A stretch of DNA of 64,000 nucleotides from the NCBI RefSeq assembly GCF_019263745.1, contig NZ_CP077107.1, forward strand, positions 1,116,001 to 1,180,000. Direction: 5' to 3'. Positions 18,695 through 27,719 of this stretch are shown piece by piece. The notes under the pieces were generated by a model. It ran no database searches. It was given only the letters and a program-made list of their open reading frames with translations, and was not told the origin of the DNA. The position numbers and the translations under genes are program-made. Positions within the stretch are counted from its first letter, which is position 1; each line of letters opens with the position of its first letter. The DNA is from Methanospirillum hungatei (lineage in GTDB: Archaea > Halobacteriota > Methanomicrobia > Methanomicrobiales > Methanospirillaceae).

Positions 18695-19209
18695 CCCGAT
18701 CTTAGTTGACCGGGTTTTTCATGACAAATTTGATCTTGTTATTGCATCCATGACACCTGCAGTCAGGAATCCCCATGATCTCTCCCTCATGCTTGAAACT
18801 GCAAAAGGAATCTGCTATTACAGTGGGTGGGTTCATCGAAAATGGGATCCCTCATACTATGACCTCTACAAAACTCTGTTTCATGAGGAGTTCAAAGAAT
18901 CACCCCATGGGTTTTACCTCCCGTTCATGTATCTGTACCTGCTCGGGTACCGACCGGTAGTATCCCTTCTGGAGGATGACTGGAGTAATTACGAGACGAT
19001 AGATGAGTATATTGAGACTACTGCTGGTTTTTTCAGCACCACAAGACAGATTGATGACCAGATGAAAGACCGTATCAGGGAGTATATCACACCCCATACA
19101 CAAGATGGAAAATACCTTGCCCGATCACAGGTAATAACCGGCATGATGGTCTGGGATGTAAGAGAACAGAACACAAAACCCTGATTTTACAACAGGAGAA
19201 GATTCAATT

Positions 19210-19821
19210 ATGGAACTTAAACCAATGAAGAGGGAATCTGTCTTTCCCCTTCCAATAACCCTTATCTCAACGATCAGTTCAAAAGGCATCAGAAATATCG
19301 CACCATATTCTTGTGTCATGCCAATATTACGACCACTCGATCTGGTCTGTATTGCAACAGCTAAGAGACGTGATACTCTTGACAATATCAGGGAAACCGG
19401 GGAGTTTGTCATAAACATGGCAACAACTGATTTAACCGATGCAGTAATTCCCACTGCCCGATTTTCTCCTCCGGAAGAGGATGAATTTATATCAGCCAGT
19501 CTTGATGAGAAACCATCAGTCGTCGTAAAACCCCCGGGTATAATGGGCTGTTATGCATGGATGGAATGTACATTGGATAAACTCATTGAAGAGCCATCAT
19601 ACATCCTCATTATCGGAAAAGTTGTCCATCTTGAGATTCTTGATGAAATATACAAGCAGGACGGTTCATGGGATGTTGAACGAGCAGAACCACTCCTTAT
19701 GACCGGATCAGATACCAGTATGCATTATTGTACCGTAAATGACACCGGACGGTCGGATCCATTCAGTGCGATGTTCCCGCATAATGTCGATCCCATCGCG
19801 AAAAAATACCAGGATGATTAA
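19210..19821 (+). CDS. Flavin reductase-like FMN-binding protein
   Basis: A 203-residue split-barrel protein of the flavin reductase/flavoredoxin type, which binds FMN and transfers electrons. Visible: PLPITLISTISSKGIRNIAP near residue 16, ATAKRRDTLDNIRETGEFVIN (the typical phosphate-binding and NI-x-tGeFviN block), and an acidic second half with CTLDKLIEEPSYILIIGKVVHLEI. AGGAGA precedes the ATG at a slightly long distance. It follows the methyltransferase pseudogene on the same strand and is convergent with the ABC genes. Physiological partner unknown. Confidence 0.8.
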   Translation: MELKPMKRESVFPLPITLISTISSKGIRNIAPYSCVMPILRPLDLVCIATAKRRDTLDNIRETGEFVINMATTDLTDAVIPTARFSPPEEDEFISASLDEKPSVVVKPPGIMGCYAWMECTLDKLIEEPSYILIIGKVVHLEILDEIYKQDGSWDVERAEPLLMTGSDTSMHYCTVNDTGRSDPFSAMFPHNVDPIAKKYQDD

Positions 19822-19857
19822 ATCCTGGTTTCAACCATATTGTGTGACCAAGTTGGA

Positions 19858-20613
19858 CTATTCAGTCCTGCAGAATGCTGTTTTTCCGATGATGAACATG
19901 ATGATGTCAAAACACAACAGGACCAGGACATCCAGTTCCATCGGGAAGAGCTGCACCCAGGTATCTCCCATCATGACCGTCCGGAGGGCATCAACCCCAT
20001 ACGTAAGAGGATTTACATAACTCGCCCATTGAAGCCATACTGGAACATTGGCAAGCGAAAAGAGTGCCCCGCTTAAAAAGAACATCGGGAGATTGATAAA
20101 CGTCTGAATAAGCCCGAATCCCTCAAAACTTTTCATCAAGCTTGCAAAGGTAAGGCCAATACACACAAGACCGGTCGTTATCAGGATCATGAGTGGCAGA
20201 GCCTCGAATACCATGAACACCGTAACCGGTATTCCGATAAGGTACGCAAACGGAAAGATGATGATTCCCTGGATCATGACATCTGTACTGACTCCAAGCA
20301 TTTTTCCCAGAAAGACTGACGTCCTTGAGATAGGAGAGACCAGGATCTCTTTTAGAAACCCGAATTCCCGGTCCCATATGACCGACACTCCCATGAACAT
20401 AGCTGTAAACAGCATTGCCTGGACCACCAGCCCGGGAAAAATAAACTCCTGATAATTTATTCCAGGCATACCAGATGAAAATCGCATCCCAGTCCCAAAG
20501 ATAAAAAGCCATAACAGTGGCTGACAGATGGCGTTTATGAGCCGGGGTTTTTCCCGCAGAAATTTCTTAACTTCCCGTAGCCACAGGGTGTAAATCCCCC
20601 GAAGTTCACTCAT
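19858..20613 (-). CDS. ABC-2 type permease (DrrB-like)
   Basis: A 251-residue membrane protein with six predicted segments and the DrrB-like cytoplasmic block VIWDREFGFLKEILVSPISR (about residues 78-97), plus NPLTYGVDALRT near the end. It pairs with the ATPase at 20610-21602, with which it overlaps by four bases. Such pairs export drugs, lipids or polymers. It is the last gene of the long minus-strand transport cluster. Confidence 0.87.
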   Translation of the reverse strand: MSELRGIYTLWLREVKKFLREKPRLINAICQPLLWLFIFGTGMRFSSGMPGINYQEFIFPGLVVQAMLFTAMFMGVSVIWDREFGFLKEILVSPISRTSVFLGKMLGVSTDVMIQGIIIFPFAYLIGIPVTVFMVFEALPLMILITTGLVCIGLTFASLMKSFEGFGLIQTFINLPMFFLSGALFSLANVPVWLQWASYVNPLTYGVDALRTVMMGDTWVQLFPMELDVLVLLCFDIIMFIIGKTAFCRTE

Positions 20614-21602
20614 CTGGCTCTCCGCCTCTTCATCATAGCAACCCTGCCGGTCTGCTCCCGAACCTCTCCCCCGACCAGGTCTTTTCCCGTGTAATGGATG
20701 AAGACATCATTCATGTCCGGATGGGTGATGGTAATATGGTCAATCCGTATACCTGCATGAACTGCTGATTCGACAATTCGGGGAAGAAGGAATTGAGCAT
20801 TCTGCACAAAGATTTTAATTTCCGACCCCTGAACGGACACATCTTTTACAATATTATCCCGTATCAGCACGTCTGACAGATTCTGGATCTGATCAGAACC
20901 CATTATAATAGTATCTCCTGCAACTTCCTGTTTTAATAATGACGGCGTGTCCATCGCAACTATTCTTCCCTTATCAATAATTGCAACCCGATCACAAAGC
21001 CGGTCTGCCTCCTCCATGTAATGAGTAGTCAGAATAATGGTCATCTCTTCTCTTTTTCGCAATTCTCTGATGTAATCCCAGATATGTTCACGGCTCCGGG
21101 GATCCAGACCAATGGTGGGTTCATCAAGAAACAGGACACGGGGATAATGGAGCAGGCCGCGAGCGATTTCCAGTCTTCTTCGCATCCCTCCGGAATAGGT
21201 ATACATGAAATCATCAGCCCTATCAGATAATCCGACGAGTTCTAGAACCTCGTGAATCCGCATATTCTGCTCATAAATCGGAACCCCATAGAGATCAGCA
21301 TGCATCTGGAGGTTTTCACGGGATGTCATATCAGAATCAACACTTGGATCCTGAAATACGATACCTATAGACTTGCGGACCTGAGCCGATTCACGAATAA
21401 TATCAAACCCGTTTATTTGTGCAGAACCAGAGGAGGGTTTCAGGATGGTACAGAGCATAGATAAAAAAGTGGTTTTACCCGCACCATTCGGTCCGAGTAG
21501 TCCGAAAACCTCCCCTTTCTGGATAGTCAGAGAGATATTGTTCACGGCAGTGTGTGAACCGAATCGTTTGGTAAGATCGTGTGTTTCAATAATAGATGTC
21601 AT
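20610..21602 (-). CDS. ABC-2 type ATPase (DrrA-like)
   Basis: A 330-residue ATPase: Walker A GLLGPNGAGKTTFL, signature YSGGMRRRLEIARG, Walker B RVLFLDEPTIGLD, H-loop LTTHYMEEADRLCD. The extra C-terminal 100 residues are typical of DrrA-type exporters (DVFIHYTGKDL). It lies 8 bases after the FecE-like gene 21610-22368 and overlaps its permease. Cargo unknown; position suggests a link with the metal-chelate importer next to it. Confidence 0.9.
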   Translation of the reverse strand: MTSIIETHDLTKRFGSHTAVNNISLTIQKGEVFGLLGPNGAGKTTFLSMLCTILKPSSGSAQINGFDIIRESAQVRKSIGIVFQDPSVDSDMTSRENLQMHADLYGVPIYEQNMRIHEVLELVGLSDRADDFMYTYSGGMRRRLEIARGLLHYPRVLFLDEPTIGLDPRSREHIWDYIRELRKREEMTIILTTHYMEEADRLCDRVAIIDKGRIVAMDTPSLLKQEVAGDTIIMGSDQIQNLSDVLIRDNIVKDVSVQGSEIKIFVQNAQFLLPRIVESAVHAGIRIDHITITHPDMNDVFIHYTGKDLVGGEVREQTGRVAMMKRRRAR

Positions 21603-21609
21603 AAATCAT

Positions 21610-22368
21610 TTATCCAGTTAACGGGATAACAACCGGATATCCATACATCTCACTAATTGCTGTCTGTACACCATAGACATCATGGATCATCTCCGGAGTA
21701 ACATCCTTACAGGATCCTGCAGAATAAATCATTCCGGATTTGAGAAAGATGAACTTATCAAGAAATCGCAATGCAAGGTTGAGATCATGCATGGTCATGA
21801 TGACAGAGACTGAATGAAACCGGGTAATATTGCGGATCTCGGAGAGTATCTCTAGCTGGTTTTTTAGATCCAGGCTGGATGTTGGCTCATCAAGGAGAAG
21901 TAAATCAGGCTCCTGGACAAGAGCTCTGGCTATAGATACTTTTTGAAGTTCCCCACCGCTCATCTGGTCAATATACTGAAGAGAGAGATGTTCCAGGTTT
22001 AACCGCTTTATGACTCCATGAACGATCTTCAGATCTTTTTCTGAAATATCCCAGGTGATATGAGGCCGCCGCCCAAGAAGAATAGCATCAAATGCCGTCA
22101 TCCTTCCACTTTCCTGTTTCTGTGGGACGTACCCGAGCCGTTTTGCCACGTCACGTTTCGCAAGATGCATGATATTCTGTTCTTCTACCATAATCGTCCC
22201 CCCGGTTGGTTTGAGGATCAGATTCAGGCATCTCAGCAAGGTAGTTTTCCCAACCCCATTCGGGCCCATTATGGCAAGAACTTCGTTTCGTCCCAGGTCG
22301 AAGGTCACATCATTAAAAATTTCCCTGCTTTTATACTGAAACGATAAATTACCGACGGTAAGAATCAT
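21610..22368 (-). CDS. FecE/BtuD-type ABC ATPase
   Basis: A 252-residue ATPase of the iron-siderophore/cobalamin import class: Walker A AIMGPNGVGKTTLLRCL, Q-loop YVPQKQESGR, signature MSGGELQKVSIARAL, Walker B LLLLDEPTSSLDLKNQ, H-loop MTMHDLNLAL. It overlaps the FecCD permease by four bases, so the two form one importer with the binding protein at 23457-24569. Confidence 0.92.
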   Translation of the reverse strand: MILTVGNLSFQYKSREIFNDVTFDLGRNEVLAIMGPNGVGKTTLLRCLNLILKPTGGTIMVEEQNIMHLAKRDVAKRLGYVPQKQESGRMTAFDAILLGRRPHITWDISEKDLKIVHGVIKRLNLEHLSLQYIDQMSGGELQKVSIARALVQEPDLLLLDEPTSSLDLKNQLEILSEIRNITRFHSVSVIMTMHDLNLALRFLDKFIFLKSGMIYSAGSCKDVTPEMIHDVYGVQTAISEMYGYPVVIPLTG

Positions 22369-23435
22369 CGATTATACCCCCTGATCAGGAGATAGAGAAA
22401 CACAGGTGCACCAAGGAATGAGGTGACCACAGCAACCGGTACAACATGCGGGACTATTATCACCCTTCCGACGGTATCTGATGCCAGAAGTAAAATTGAC
22501 CCCATGATAATCGTCCCCGGAATAGTAAACCGATGGTCATCACCCACAATCCTCCGGATGATATGAGGAGAGATGAGACCCACAAATCCAATAATTCCTA
22601 AAAATGACATTATCACCGCAGTTATCACTGAAACAACGATCATTCCTACAATCCGAACCCTTGCTACATGAACTCCAAGACTTGATGCAGTCTCATCGCC
22701 GGCATCGATAGCATTGTAGTCCCACCGGTGATAGTAAAAATATACCAGGGATAATACAGTAACAACTGCCATAATTGCTAGTTCCCCCCAGTCTGCCCTG
22801 CTCACATCTCCAAAGGTCCAGAATACAACCGCTGCAAGCTGGGTATCATCTGCAAAAAGCTGGAGAAACATGGTCGCGGCAGTACATAATGAACCAATTG
22901 CAACTCCGGCAAGAACAGTAACTTCAGGTGTCGCCCGTTTCAGGTGGGAAATCAATAAGATTACTGCGGTAGCCATCAGGCATGAAATGAAAGCGACAAA
23001 TGTAGTCGCGAATGGATTATCAATGACATACGGATTGATGGAACTATTCTGCATCACACCTGAACCAAGGATAATTATAGAGAATGCTGCTCCAAACGCT
23101 GCTGCATGAGCTATACCAAAAGTAAATGGTGAAGCAAGAGGATTTCGTAAGATCGACTGCATCGCAAGACCGGCACACCCCAGTCCGGCACCGGCTACGA
23201 TAGCAGTCAATGCCTGAGGAAGTCTGATACTCAGAATGATCTTATTCCATTTTGGCGATACAGACTCCCCTATTAATGTCTGAAACACTTCAATCGGGGG
23301 AATTGATACCGCACCGCTTGAAATTGATAATATCAGGAGAAAAAAAAGAATAATTATCCCGATACGGAGGATAATGATCTTCGTCCGGGTATACTGGAGA
23401 TAAGCTACTGGTAGTTCTTCATTGTCAAAATGCAT
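22365..23435 (-). CDS. FecCD/BtuC-type permease
   Basis: A 356-residue permease with about ten membrane segments. FecCD family marks: IRLPQALTAIVAGAGLGCAGLAMQSILRNPLA near residues 70-100, TVLAGVAIGSLC, and the coupling-helix region GFVGLISPHIIRRIVGDDHR near 305. It imports a chelated metal or corrinoid with the ATPase that follows. The first 20 residues are cytoplasmic before the first helix. Confidence 0.92.
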   Translation of the reverse strand: MHFDNEELPVAYLQYTRTKIIILRIGIIILFFLLILSISSGAVSIPPIEVFQTLIGESVSPKWNKIILSIRLPQALTAIVAGAGLGCAGLAMQSILRNPLASPFTFGIAHAAAFGAAFSIIILGSGVMQNSSINPYVIDNPFATTFVAFISCLMATAVILLISHLKRATPEVTVLAGVAIGSLCTAATMFLQLFADDTQLAAVVFWTFGDVSRADWGELAIMAVVTVLSLVYFYYHRWDYNAIDAGDETASSLGVHVARVRIVGMIVVSVITAVIMSFLGIIGFVGLISPHIIRRIVGDDHRFTIPGTIIMGSILLLASDTVGRVIIVPHVVPVAVVTSFLGAPVFLYLLIRGYNR

Positions 23436-23456
23436 GAATTACTACTTCCTCTCTCC

Positions 23457-24569
23457 TTATTGCATACTCATTTGTGTGAATGCCTGACCTTCAAATCCAT
23501 CCCTGTTGATCTGTGAGAACAACTTCTTCCCAACAAGGAATTCATAGATATCATCAGCCTCACTGACCGGATCGATATCGGAGAATTTTTCAGGATAGAG
23601 TAATTTTCCGATGTAATAGGCATCTGCAAGAACGCTCTCCTGGTTTGTGGTATACCAGTTAAAGGAGAGTAACCCATATACATCCCCGCTCTTTACCGCT
23701 TTCATATCCTCAAATTCTGATTTTTTCAGTTCACTTAAAGCATCTGCACCCTGGGACTTGAGTTGTTGTGAACCAAGGTCAATGAATACCATGTCCGGAT
23801 CCCAGCCGATGATAGATTCCTTTGCAACATCACCACAATCCATATCAGGTTTTGCTGATTCTGCTGCAACATTTTTGACTGCTACCAGCTGAAACGGGGT
23901 ATATGCAAATGAAGTTCCCTGTAGACCATGTGATCCGGCACATCCCACTCCTCCGACATATGCAGATATTTTGTCTGCATCGGGTACATCTTTCGTCCGA
24001 TCAGAGAGATCCTGCTTACGTTCGTTAAAGAAAGAGATTACCTCTTCTGCACGGTTCTCCTTATTGAGGATTTTTCCCATGAGACGAAGGGTTTTCTGCA
24101 TATCCTCATACTCATCAACCAGGTCCCCATAATTTAATGCAACTACCGGGATTCCAGTCTTTTCCTGAAGCTGATTTGCCTCATCCTTGTTTGTGTATGT
24201 TTTGAAGATTACCTGTGGACCGATATTTGTGATCTTTTCCGGATCATCCTTCCTGAACTCACCAAAGATAGGGAGATCGCCAAACTGTGGATTTGCAAGA
24301 CGGTATGCACGTGAATCGTCCGGAGAGATATTTACCTCCAGGGCATCAACCGCGATTACCCTATCCTGTGCCTGCAGGTAAGTCAGGTATCGCAGACATC
24401 CAGCTCCTGAACAGATTACCGAATCAGGGTTGAGAGGGACCGTGACCTCTCTTCCGAGACCGTCAGTAATCGTTGTCTCTTCTCCGGAAACAGGAAATAC
24501 AAATGTTCCTGCGAGGAGAGAAACCACCATAAACCCTAGAAAAAAGGTTTTAGAGAATGAACGAAACAT
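23457..24569 (-). CDS. Metal-chelate/corrinoid binding protein 1
   Basis: A 370-residue extracytoplasmic substrate-binding protein. Signal peptide with core FFLGFMVVSLLAGTFVF, then ITDGLGREVTVPLNPDSVIC as in the FecB/BtuF family. An internal CAGSHGLQGTSFAYTPFQLV loop and an MDCGDVAKESIIGWDPDMVFI helix/strand are conserved. Three cysteines (SGAGCLRYL, GVGCAGSHG, DMDCGDV) stand out and may bind metal. First gene of importer module 1, 21 bases before the permease. Ligand not deducible. Confidence 0.88.
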   Translation of the reverse strand: MFRSFSKTFFLGFMVVSLLAGTFVFPVSGEETTITDGLGREVTVPLNPDSVICSGAGCLRYLTYLQAQDRVIAVDALEVNISPDDSRAYRLANPQFGDLPIFGEFRKDDPEKITNIGPQVIFKTYTNKDEANQLQEKTGIPVVALNYGDLVDEYEDMQKTLRLMGKILNKENRAEEVISFFNERKQDLSDRTKDVPDADKISAYVGGVGCAGSHGLQGTSFAYTPFQLVAVKNVAAESAKPDMDCGDVAKESIIGWDPDMVFIDLGSQQLKSQGADALSELKKSEFEDMKAVKSGDVYGLLSFNWYTTNQESVLADAYYIGKLLYPEKFSDIDPVSEADDIYEFLVGKKLFSQINRDGFEGQAFTQMSMQ

Positions 24570-24639
24570 ACAGATGTACGATTAGATTGTATTTATTATT
24601 ACGTTTTTTGAATTGTTATGATCTTTTTCTAATTATATT

Positions 24640-24944
24640 TTAATGGGTAAATATTTGATCCGATTCCCCCTTTATATACGCAAGCCGTGCTAATTTTAAA
24701 AGGACTATCGCTACGGCAACCCGTGGGCCGACTGCCCCGAGTGCCGGGGATATAACACCTATTCTGGCTAATACTATCAGCGTAAAATTTGCAGGAGGGC
24801 CAGCACCACATTTACAATGATAATTATGCTGGTATGTCTTCCGAGCCTGAAAAAGTCAGGCAGTGCTGAAAGAACACCCTGCATAAGAATTACATTGGAG
24901 GATAGAAACCATATCAAAGGAAAAATAATGCTTTGGATACTTTT
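24640..24944 (-). pseudogene. Decayed small membrane-protein gene
   Basis: Between the two binding-protein genes, two overlapping minus-strand frames each carry one half of a hydrophobic protein. The first reads SIIFPLIWFLSSNVIL, then MQGVLSALPDFFRLGRH (ATG 24884) and a hydrophobic helix before a TGA; a one-base shift continues with TLIVLARIGVISPALGAVG and VAIVLLKLARLAYIKG to TAA 24640. Sequence composition is coding-like, unlike the AT-rich DNA around it. No ribosome binding site is seen. A frameshifted remnant is the simplest reading; a programmed shift or sequencing error is possible. Family not recognised. Confidence 0.45.
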
Positions 24945-25000
24945 TTAGTGGTTTCATAAAATAAAAATAAGAGTGAAACTGACTATCAGGGGAAAAAGCC

Positions 25001-26008
25001 CTATAAGGTCGGAGAGAAATATTCCCCTCCAGTACTTCCGGGAATAAAAGTATCTGCATATTCTTTAAGCACATCTGACGGATGAATATTTACAAATTTT
25101 TCCGGATGCAAAGATTTTGCAATATATACCAGGCCCGCCGGACTCCTTGGTCCGTATGCCAGATCACCGTTCAGAACATATACCCGGTCGTTTTGAACTG
25201 CTGACAGGGTATCAAATCCTGCTCTTTTAAGAACGTCTTCCCTGACCTGGTCAAGTGTTTTATCAGGTTTTACCGATACAACCTTCAGGATAACTTCAGG
25301 GTTTGTACTCATGACCCATTCAGAAGTGACCTTCGGCCACTGTTCTTTCAGATCTGCAGCAATATTCTTTCCTTTTGCCATTCTAACCAGAAGATCAGTT
25401 CCACTATCAAGTCCCTGTGCAGTAAAGTCAGTATACCCTTCAATATAAACAGCAGGTTCATCATCAGAAGCGATATCCTGAAGATCCTCATCTACAACAC
25501 TCTTCCATTTTTTGAAAAATTTTAGATAATTCTCTGATGCTGTTTCTGCACCGGTCATGATACCGAGTGCTACAACATCGTGTTCAAGGGTGTTAATCTT
25601 GTAACAGTCAAGATAGATCAATTGAATTCCTGAATTTATAAGTTGGTCTGCATTTTTTGGCTTTGAACTTGAGTATGAAACAACCGCATCAGGCTGTAAT
25701 GAAAGCAGCCGTTCAGGACTCGGAGTTTGCCAGTTTCCAACACTTTGTGCATTTGGAAGATGTGACATGAGTTGTGGATCGGTGGTTGTACTTTCTACAA
25801 CACCGACAACCTTATCTCCAATGCCAAGTACAACCATCATCTCTGCTGCATCACTATTCAGGCATACCACCCGTTCTGCAGTCTTTGGGAGCGAGATCTC
25901 CTGCCCGGTTGAGTCGGTAAATGCAATGGTTGCACTACAGATGGATGCTCCGGTCAGAAAAATGAGCAATACGACCATACAAAATTTCATAACGGTTATG
26001 TTCTTCAT
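25001..26008 (-). CDS. Metal-chelate/corrinoid binding protein 2
   Basis: A 335-residue FecB/BtuF-type substrate-binding protein. I start at ATG 26008, preceded by AGGT; the frame stays open for 36 more codons upstream but those overlap the permease gene. Signal peptide core MVVLLIFLTGASICSA, then FTDSTGQEISLPKTAERVV, a VVSYSSSKPKNADQLINSG region and a VYVLNGDLAYGPRSPAG segment. It closes importer module 2 (FecCD 30059, FecE 29269). Different enough from binding protein 1 to suggest another ligand. Confidence 0.88.
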   Translation of the reverse strand: MKNITVMKFCMVVLLIFLTGASICSATIAFTDSTGQEISLPKTAERVVCLNSDAAEMMVVLGIGDKVVGVVESTTTDPQLMSHLPNAQSVGNWQTPSPERLLSLQPDAVVSYSSSKPKNADQLINSGIQLIYLDCYKINTLEHDVVALGIMTGAETASENYLKFFKKWKSVVDEDLQDIASDDEPAVYIEGYTDFTAQGLDSGTDLLVRMAKGKNIAADLKEQWPKVTSEWVMSTNPEVILKVVSVKPDKTLDQVREDVLKRAGFDTLSAVQNDRVYVLNGDLAYGPRSPAGLVYIAKSLHPEKFVNIHPSDVLKEYADTFIPGSTGGEYFSPTL

Positions 26009-26042
26009 AATTTTACCTGGATTTTTTCTTATACTGAGATGT

Positions 26043-26768
26043 TCATAGTCCAACCTTTCTGAATACCCGCACAGAGAGGCAAAGAACCGCAATGCACAGA
26101 ACAGAAAGGACTTCAATCTGTAAAAACGGGATTATCCCATCAGCCACCAGTCTGATGCCATCTATTGCATAACTCAGGGGATTGATATGAGCTATGACTC
26201 GTAGCCATTCAGGCATCTGATCGTAGGGCATCATCGCGGTTGATGCAAAAAATATGGGCATAGTTACCATGGCATTGACCGCCGAATACTGGTCATGATC
26301 CCCGACGTAAATCGCAAGTGTTGTTGCCGCTGATGACAGAAGGGCCCCGAAGATGAAGAGGATGAGATATGTCATCAGGAGCTGTGACGGAGAGTAGAGA
26401 CGGGCACCAAGCAGGAATGCGATGATGAAGATCACAGTCGTCTGGATAAGGCCTCTGATGGTAATGACAAGGATCTTTCCAAACAGGATCGTCTCGCGGG
26501 GAGGAGGAAGAGCTAAAAATTTATTGAAAAACCCCAACATCCGATCCATGATTAGCAGCCCCCCGCCAGTCATTGAGGCAGAGAGGGTTGTCATTGCAAG
26601 AATACCCGGTGTTACAAAATCTATGTAATGATCGGTAAACCGAATCGGAAGGGCAAGGCCCACAAATATTAGCCAGGCCGCTGGCATGACCATAGCAGAG
26701 ATAAAACCCCATCTTCCCCGAAACCACCGGATAAGATCCCTCCGGCAGTAGACAAGAACTGGATTCAT
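26043..26768 (-). CDS. ABC-2 type permease, partner of the disrupted ATPase
   Basis: A 241-residue, six-segment ABC-2 permease. It begins MNPVLVYCRRDLIRWFRGRW and contains LLIMDRMLGFFNKFLALPPP and NPLSYAIDGIRLV. It closely resembles the intact protein at 43733-44458 throughout, so the two are recent paralogues. It overlaps the upstream ATPase by four bases. With that ATPase interrupted by an IS, this permease may be unpaired or served by the paralogue (inference). Confidence 0.88.
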   Translation of the reverse strand: MNPVLVYCRRDLIRWFRGRWGFISAMVMPAAWLIFVGLALPIRFTDHYIDFVTPGILAMTTLSASMTGGGLLIMDRMLGFFNKFLALPPPRETILFGKILVITIRGLIQTTVIFIIAFLLGARLYSPSQLLMTYLILFIFGALLSSAATTLAIYVGDHDQYSAVNAMVTMPIFFASTAMMPYDQMPEWLRVIAHINPLSYAIDGIRLVADGIIPFLQIEVLSVLCIAVLCLSVRVFRKVGL

Positions 26769-27719
26769 CCTCTCCTTCCGGTCATATTACGAAAGGTACT
26801 CAGTTTAAACGGGCTTGTATCCTCTTCTGTCCCAACAAGATGGAGAAAAACATCATCCAGTGACGGTCTCCTGAGCGACATAGCCTGAACGCGAATTCCT
26901 GCATCAGAAAGTGCATCCTTTACCAGAGGTAATGCCGATTCTCCATTATCAGCATAAAAGATGAGATCATCACCATCATGAAATGCAAACCTGACTCCGG
27001 GAATGCTAATGCCCTGATACTCACCCTCAATCGATACTGAGATAACATCCTTAGATATGAATCCTTTCAACCTTTCAGGAGTGTCTATTGCCCTTATTAC
27101 TCCATGATCGATGATTGCAACCCGGTCACAATACCGATCAGCCTCATCCATATAATGAGTTGCTACAAAAACCGCCATTCCATTCTTTTGGAGGACTTTG
27201 ATATGCTCCCAGATCTTTTTTCGTGCCGCTACATCAAGTCCAACGGTTGGTTCATCCAGAAAGAGTACCTTCGGATTATGTACGAGAGCCTGGGCAAGTT
27301 CAAGCCTTCGCCTCATTCCCCCGGAATAGACCTTTGCAAAGTCATCTGCCCGATCCAGGAGATCAAGAGTCTTCAGGGCATTTTCAGTTTTTTCAGCAGG
27401 ATTTGGGACGCCGTAGAGTTCTGCATACAGCATTACATTCTCCCGGCCGGTCAGTCTGACATCAACCGCCATATCCTGGGGGACATAACTTATCGATTCT
27501 CGAACCTGACGAGGTTCTTTTAAGATATCAAAACCACAAATACTGGCCGTCCCTTCTGTTGGTTCCAGAAGTGTTGTAAGCATCAGGACCGTAGTCGTCT
27601 TCCCTGATCCGTTCGGACCTAAAATTCCAAATATTTCATTCCCTACGGATATATTCATCCGATTCACTGCACAGAATTCTCCAAATTTGTCATGAAAAAC
27701 CCGGTCAACTAAGATCGGG

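Larger units (their letters stand above)
17236..18725 (+). mobile_element. IS110-family insertion sequence, copy 1
   Basis: A 1490-base element with the same ends, length and transposase as 27689-29178. Left end CGACATGATG, right end TTTTTCATGAC; no long terminal inverted repeats, as usual for IS110. AAA stands on both sides (17233-17235, 18726-18728), and the restored target reads AAAGAAATTTGAT. The restored target of copy 2 is AAAAAAATTTGGA, so both copies hit AARAAATTTG. The AAA may be a 3-bp duplication or the edge of the element. Confidence 0.9.
16807..19184 (+). pseudogene. SAM-dependent methyltransferase, nonsense codon and IS insertion
   Basis: A class I methyltransferase gene broken twice. 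From ATG 16807 the frame reads NNSRYWAAF, then TGA at 16867-16869 where homologues usually have Trp (TGG), then GPMTPGFWNHMAHRYARD. The SAM motif VLDIGAGTGSLSIPLA and ALDFSEEML follow. At 17235 the IS110-like element is inserted; after it the frame resumes at 18729 with FDLVIASMTPAV (motif IV region) and runs to 19184. Removing the element and one AAA copy restores a frame of about 294 codons apart from the TGA. The C-terminal half could be translated from ATG 18750 but would lack the SAM site. Original substrate unknown. Confidence 0.85.

Noticed and set aside
17236-18725. CATGA at both IS ends as a 5-bp target duplication
   Set aside because: The same CGACATGA and CATGAC also flank copy 2 at an unrelated site, so they belong to the element; only AAA lies outside it.
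24629-24811. 60-codon minus frame beginning MWCWPSCKF
   Set aside because: It is out of frame with the hydrophobic coding-like reading that covers the same bases and has no start signal.
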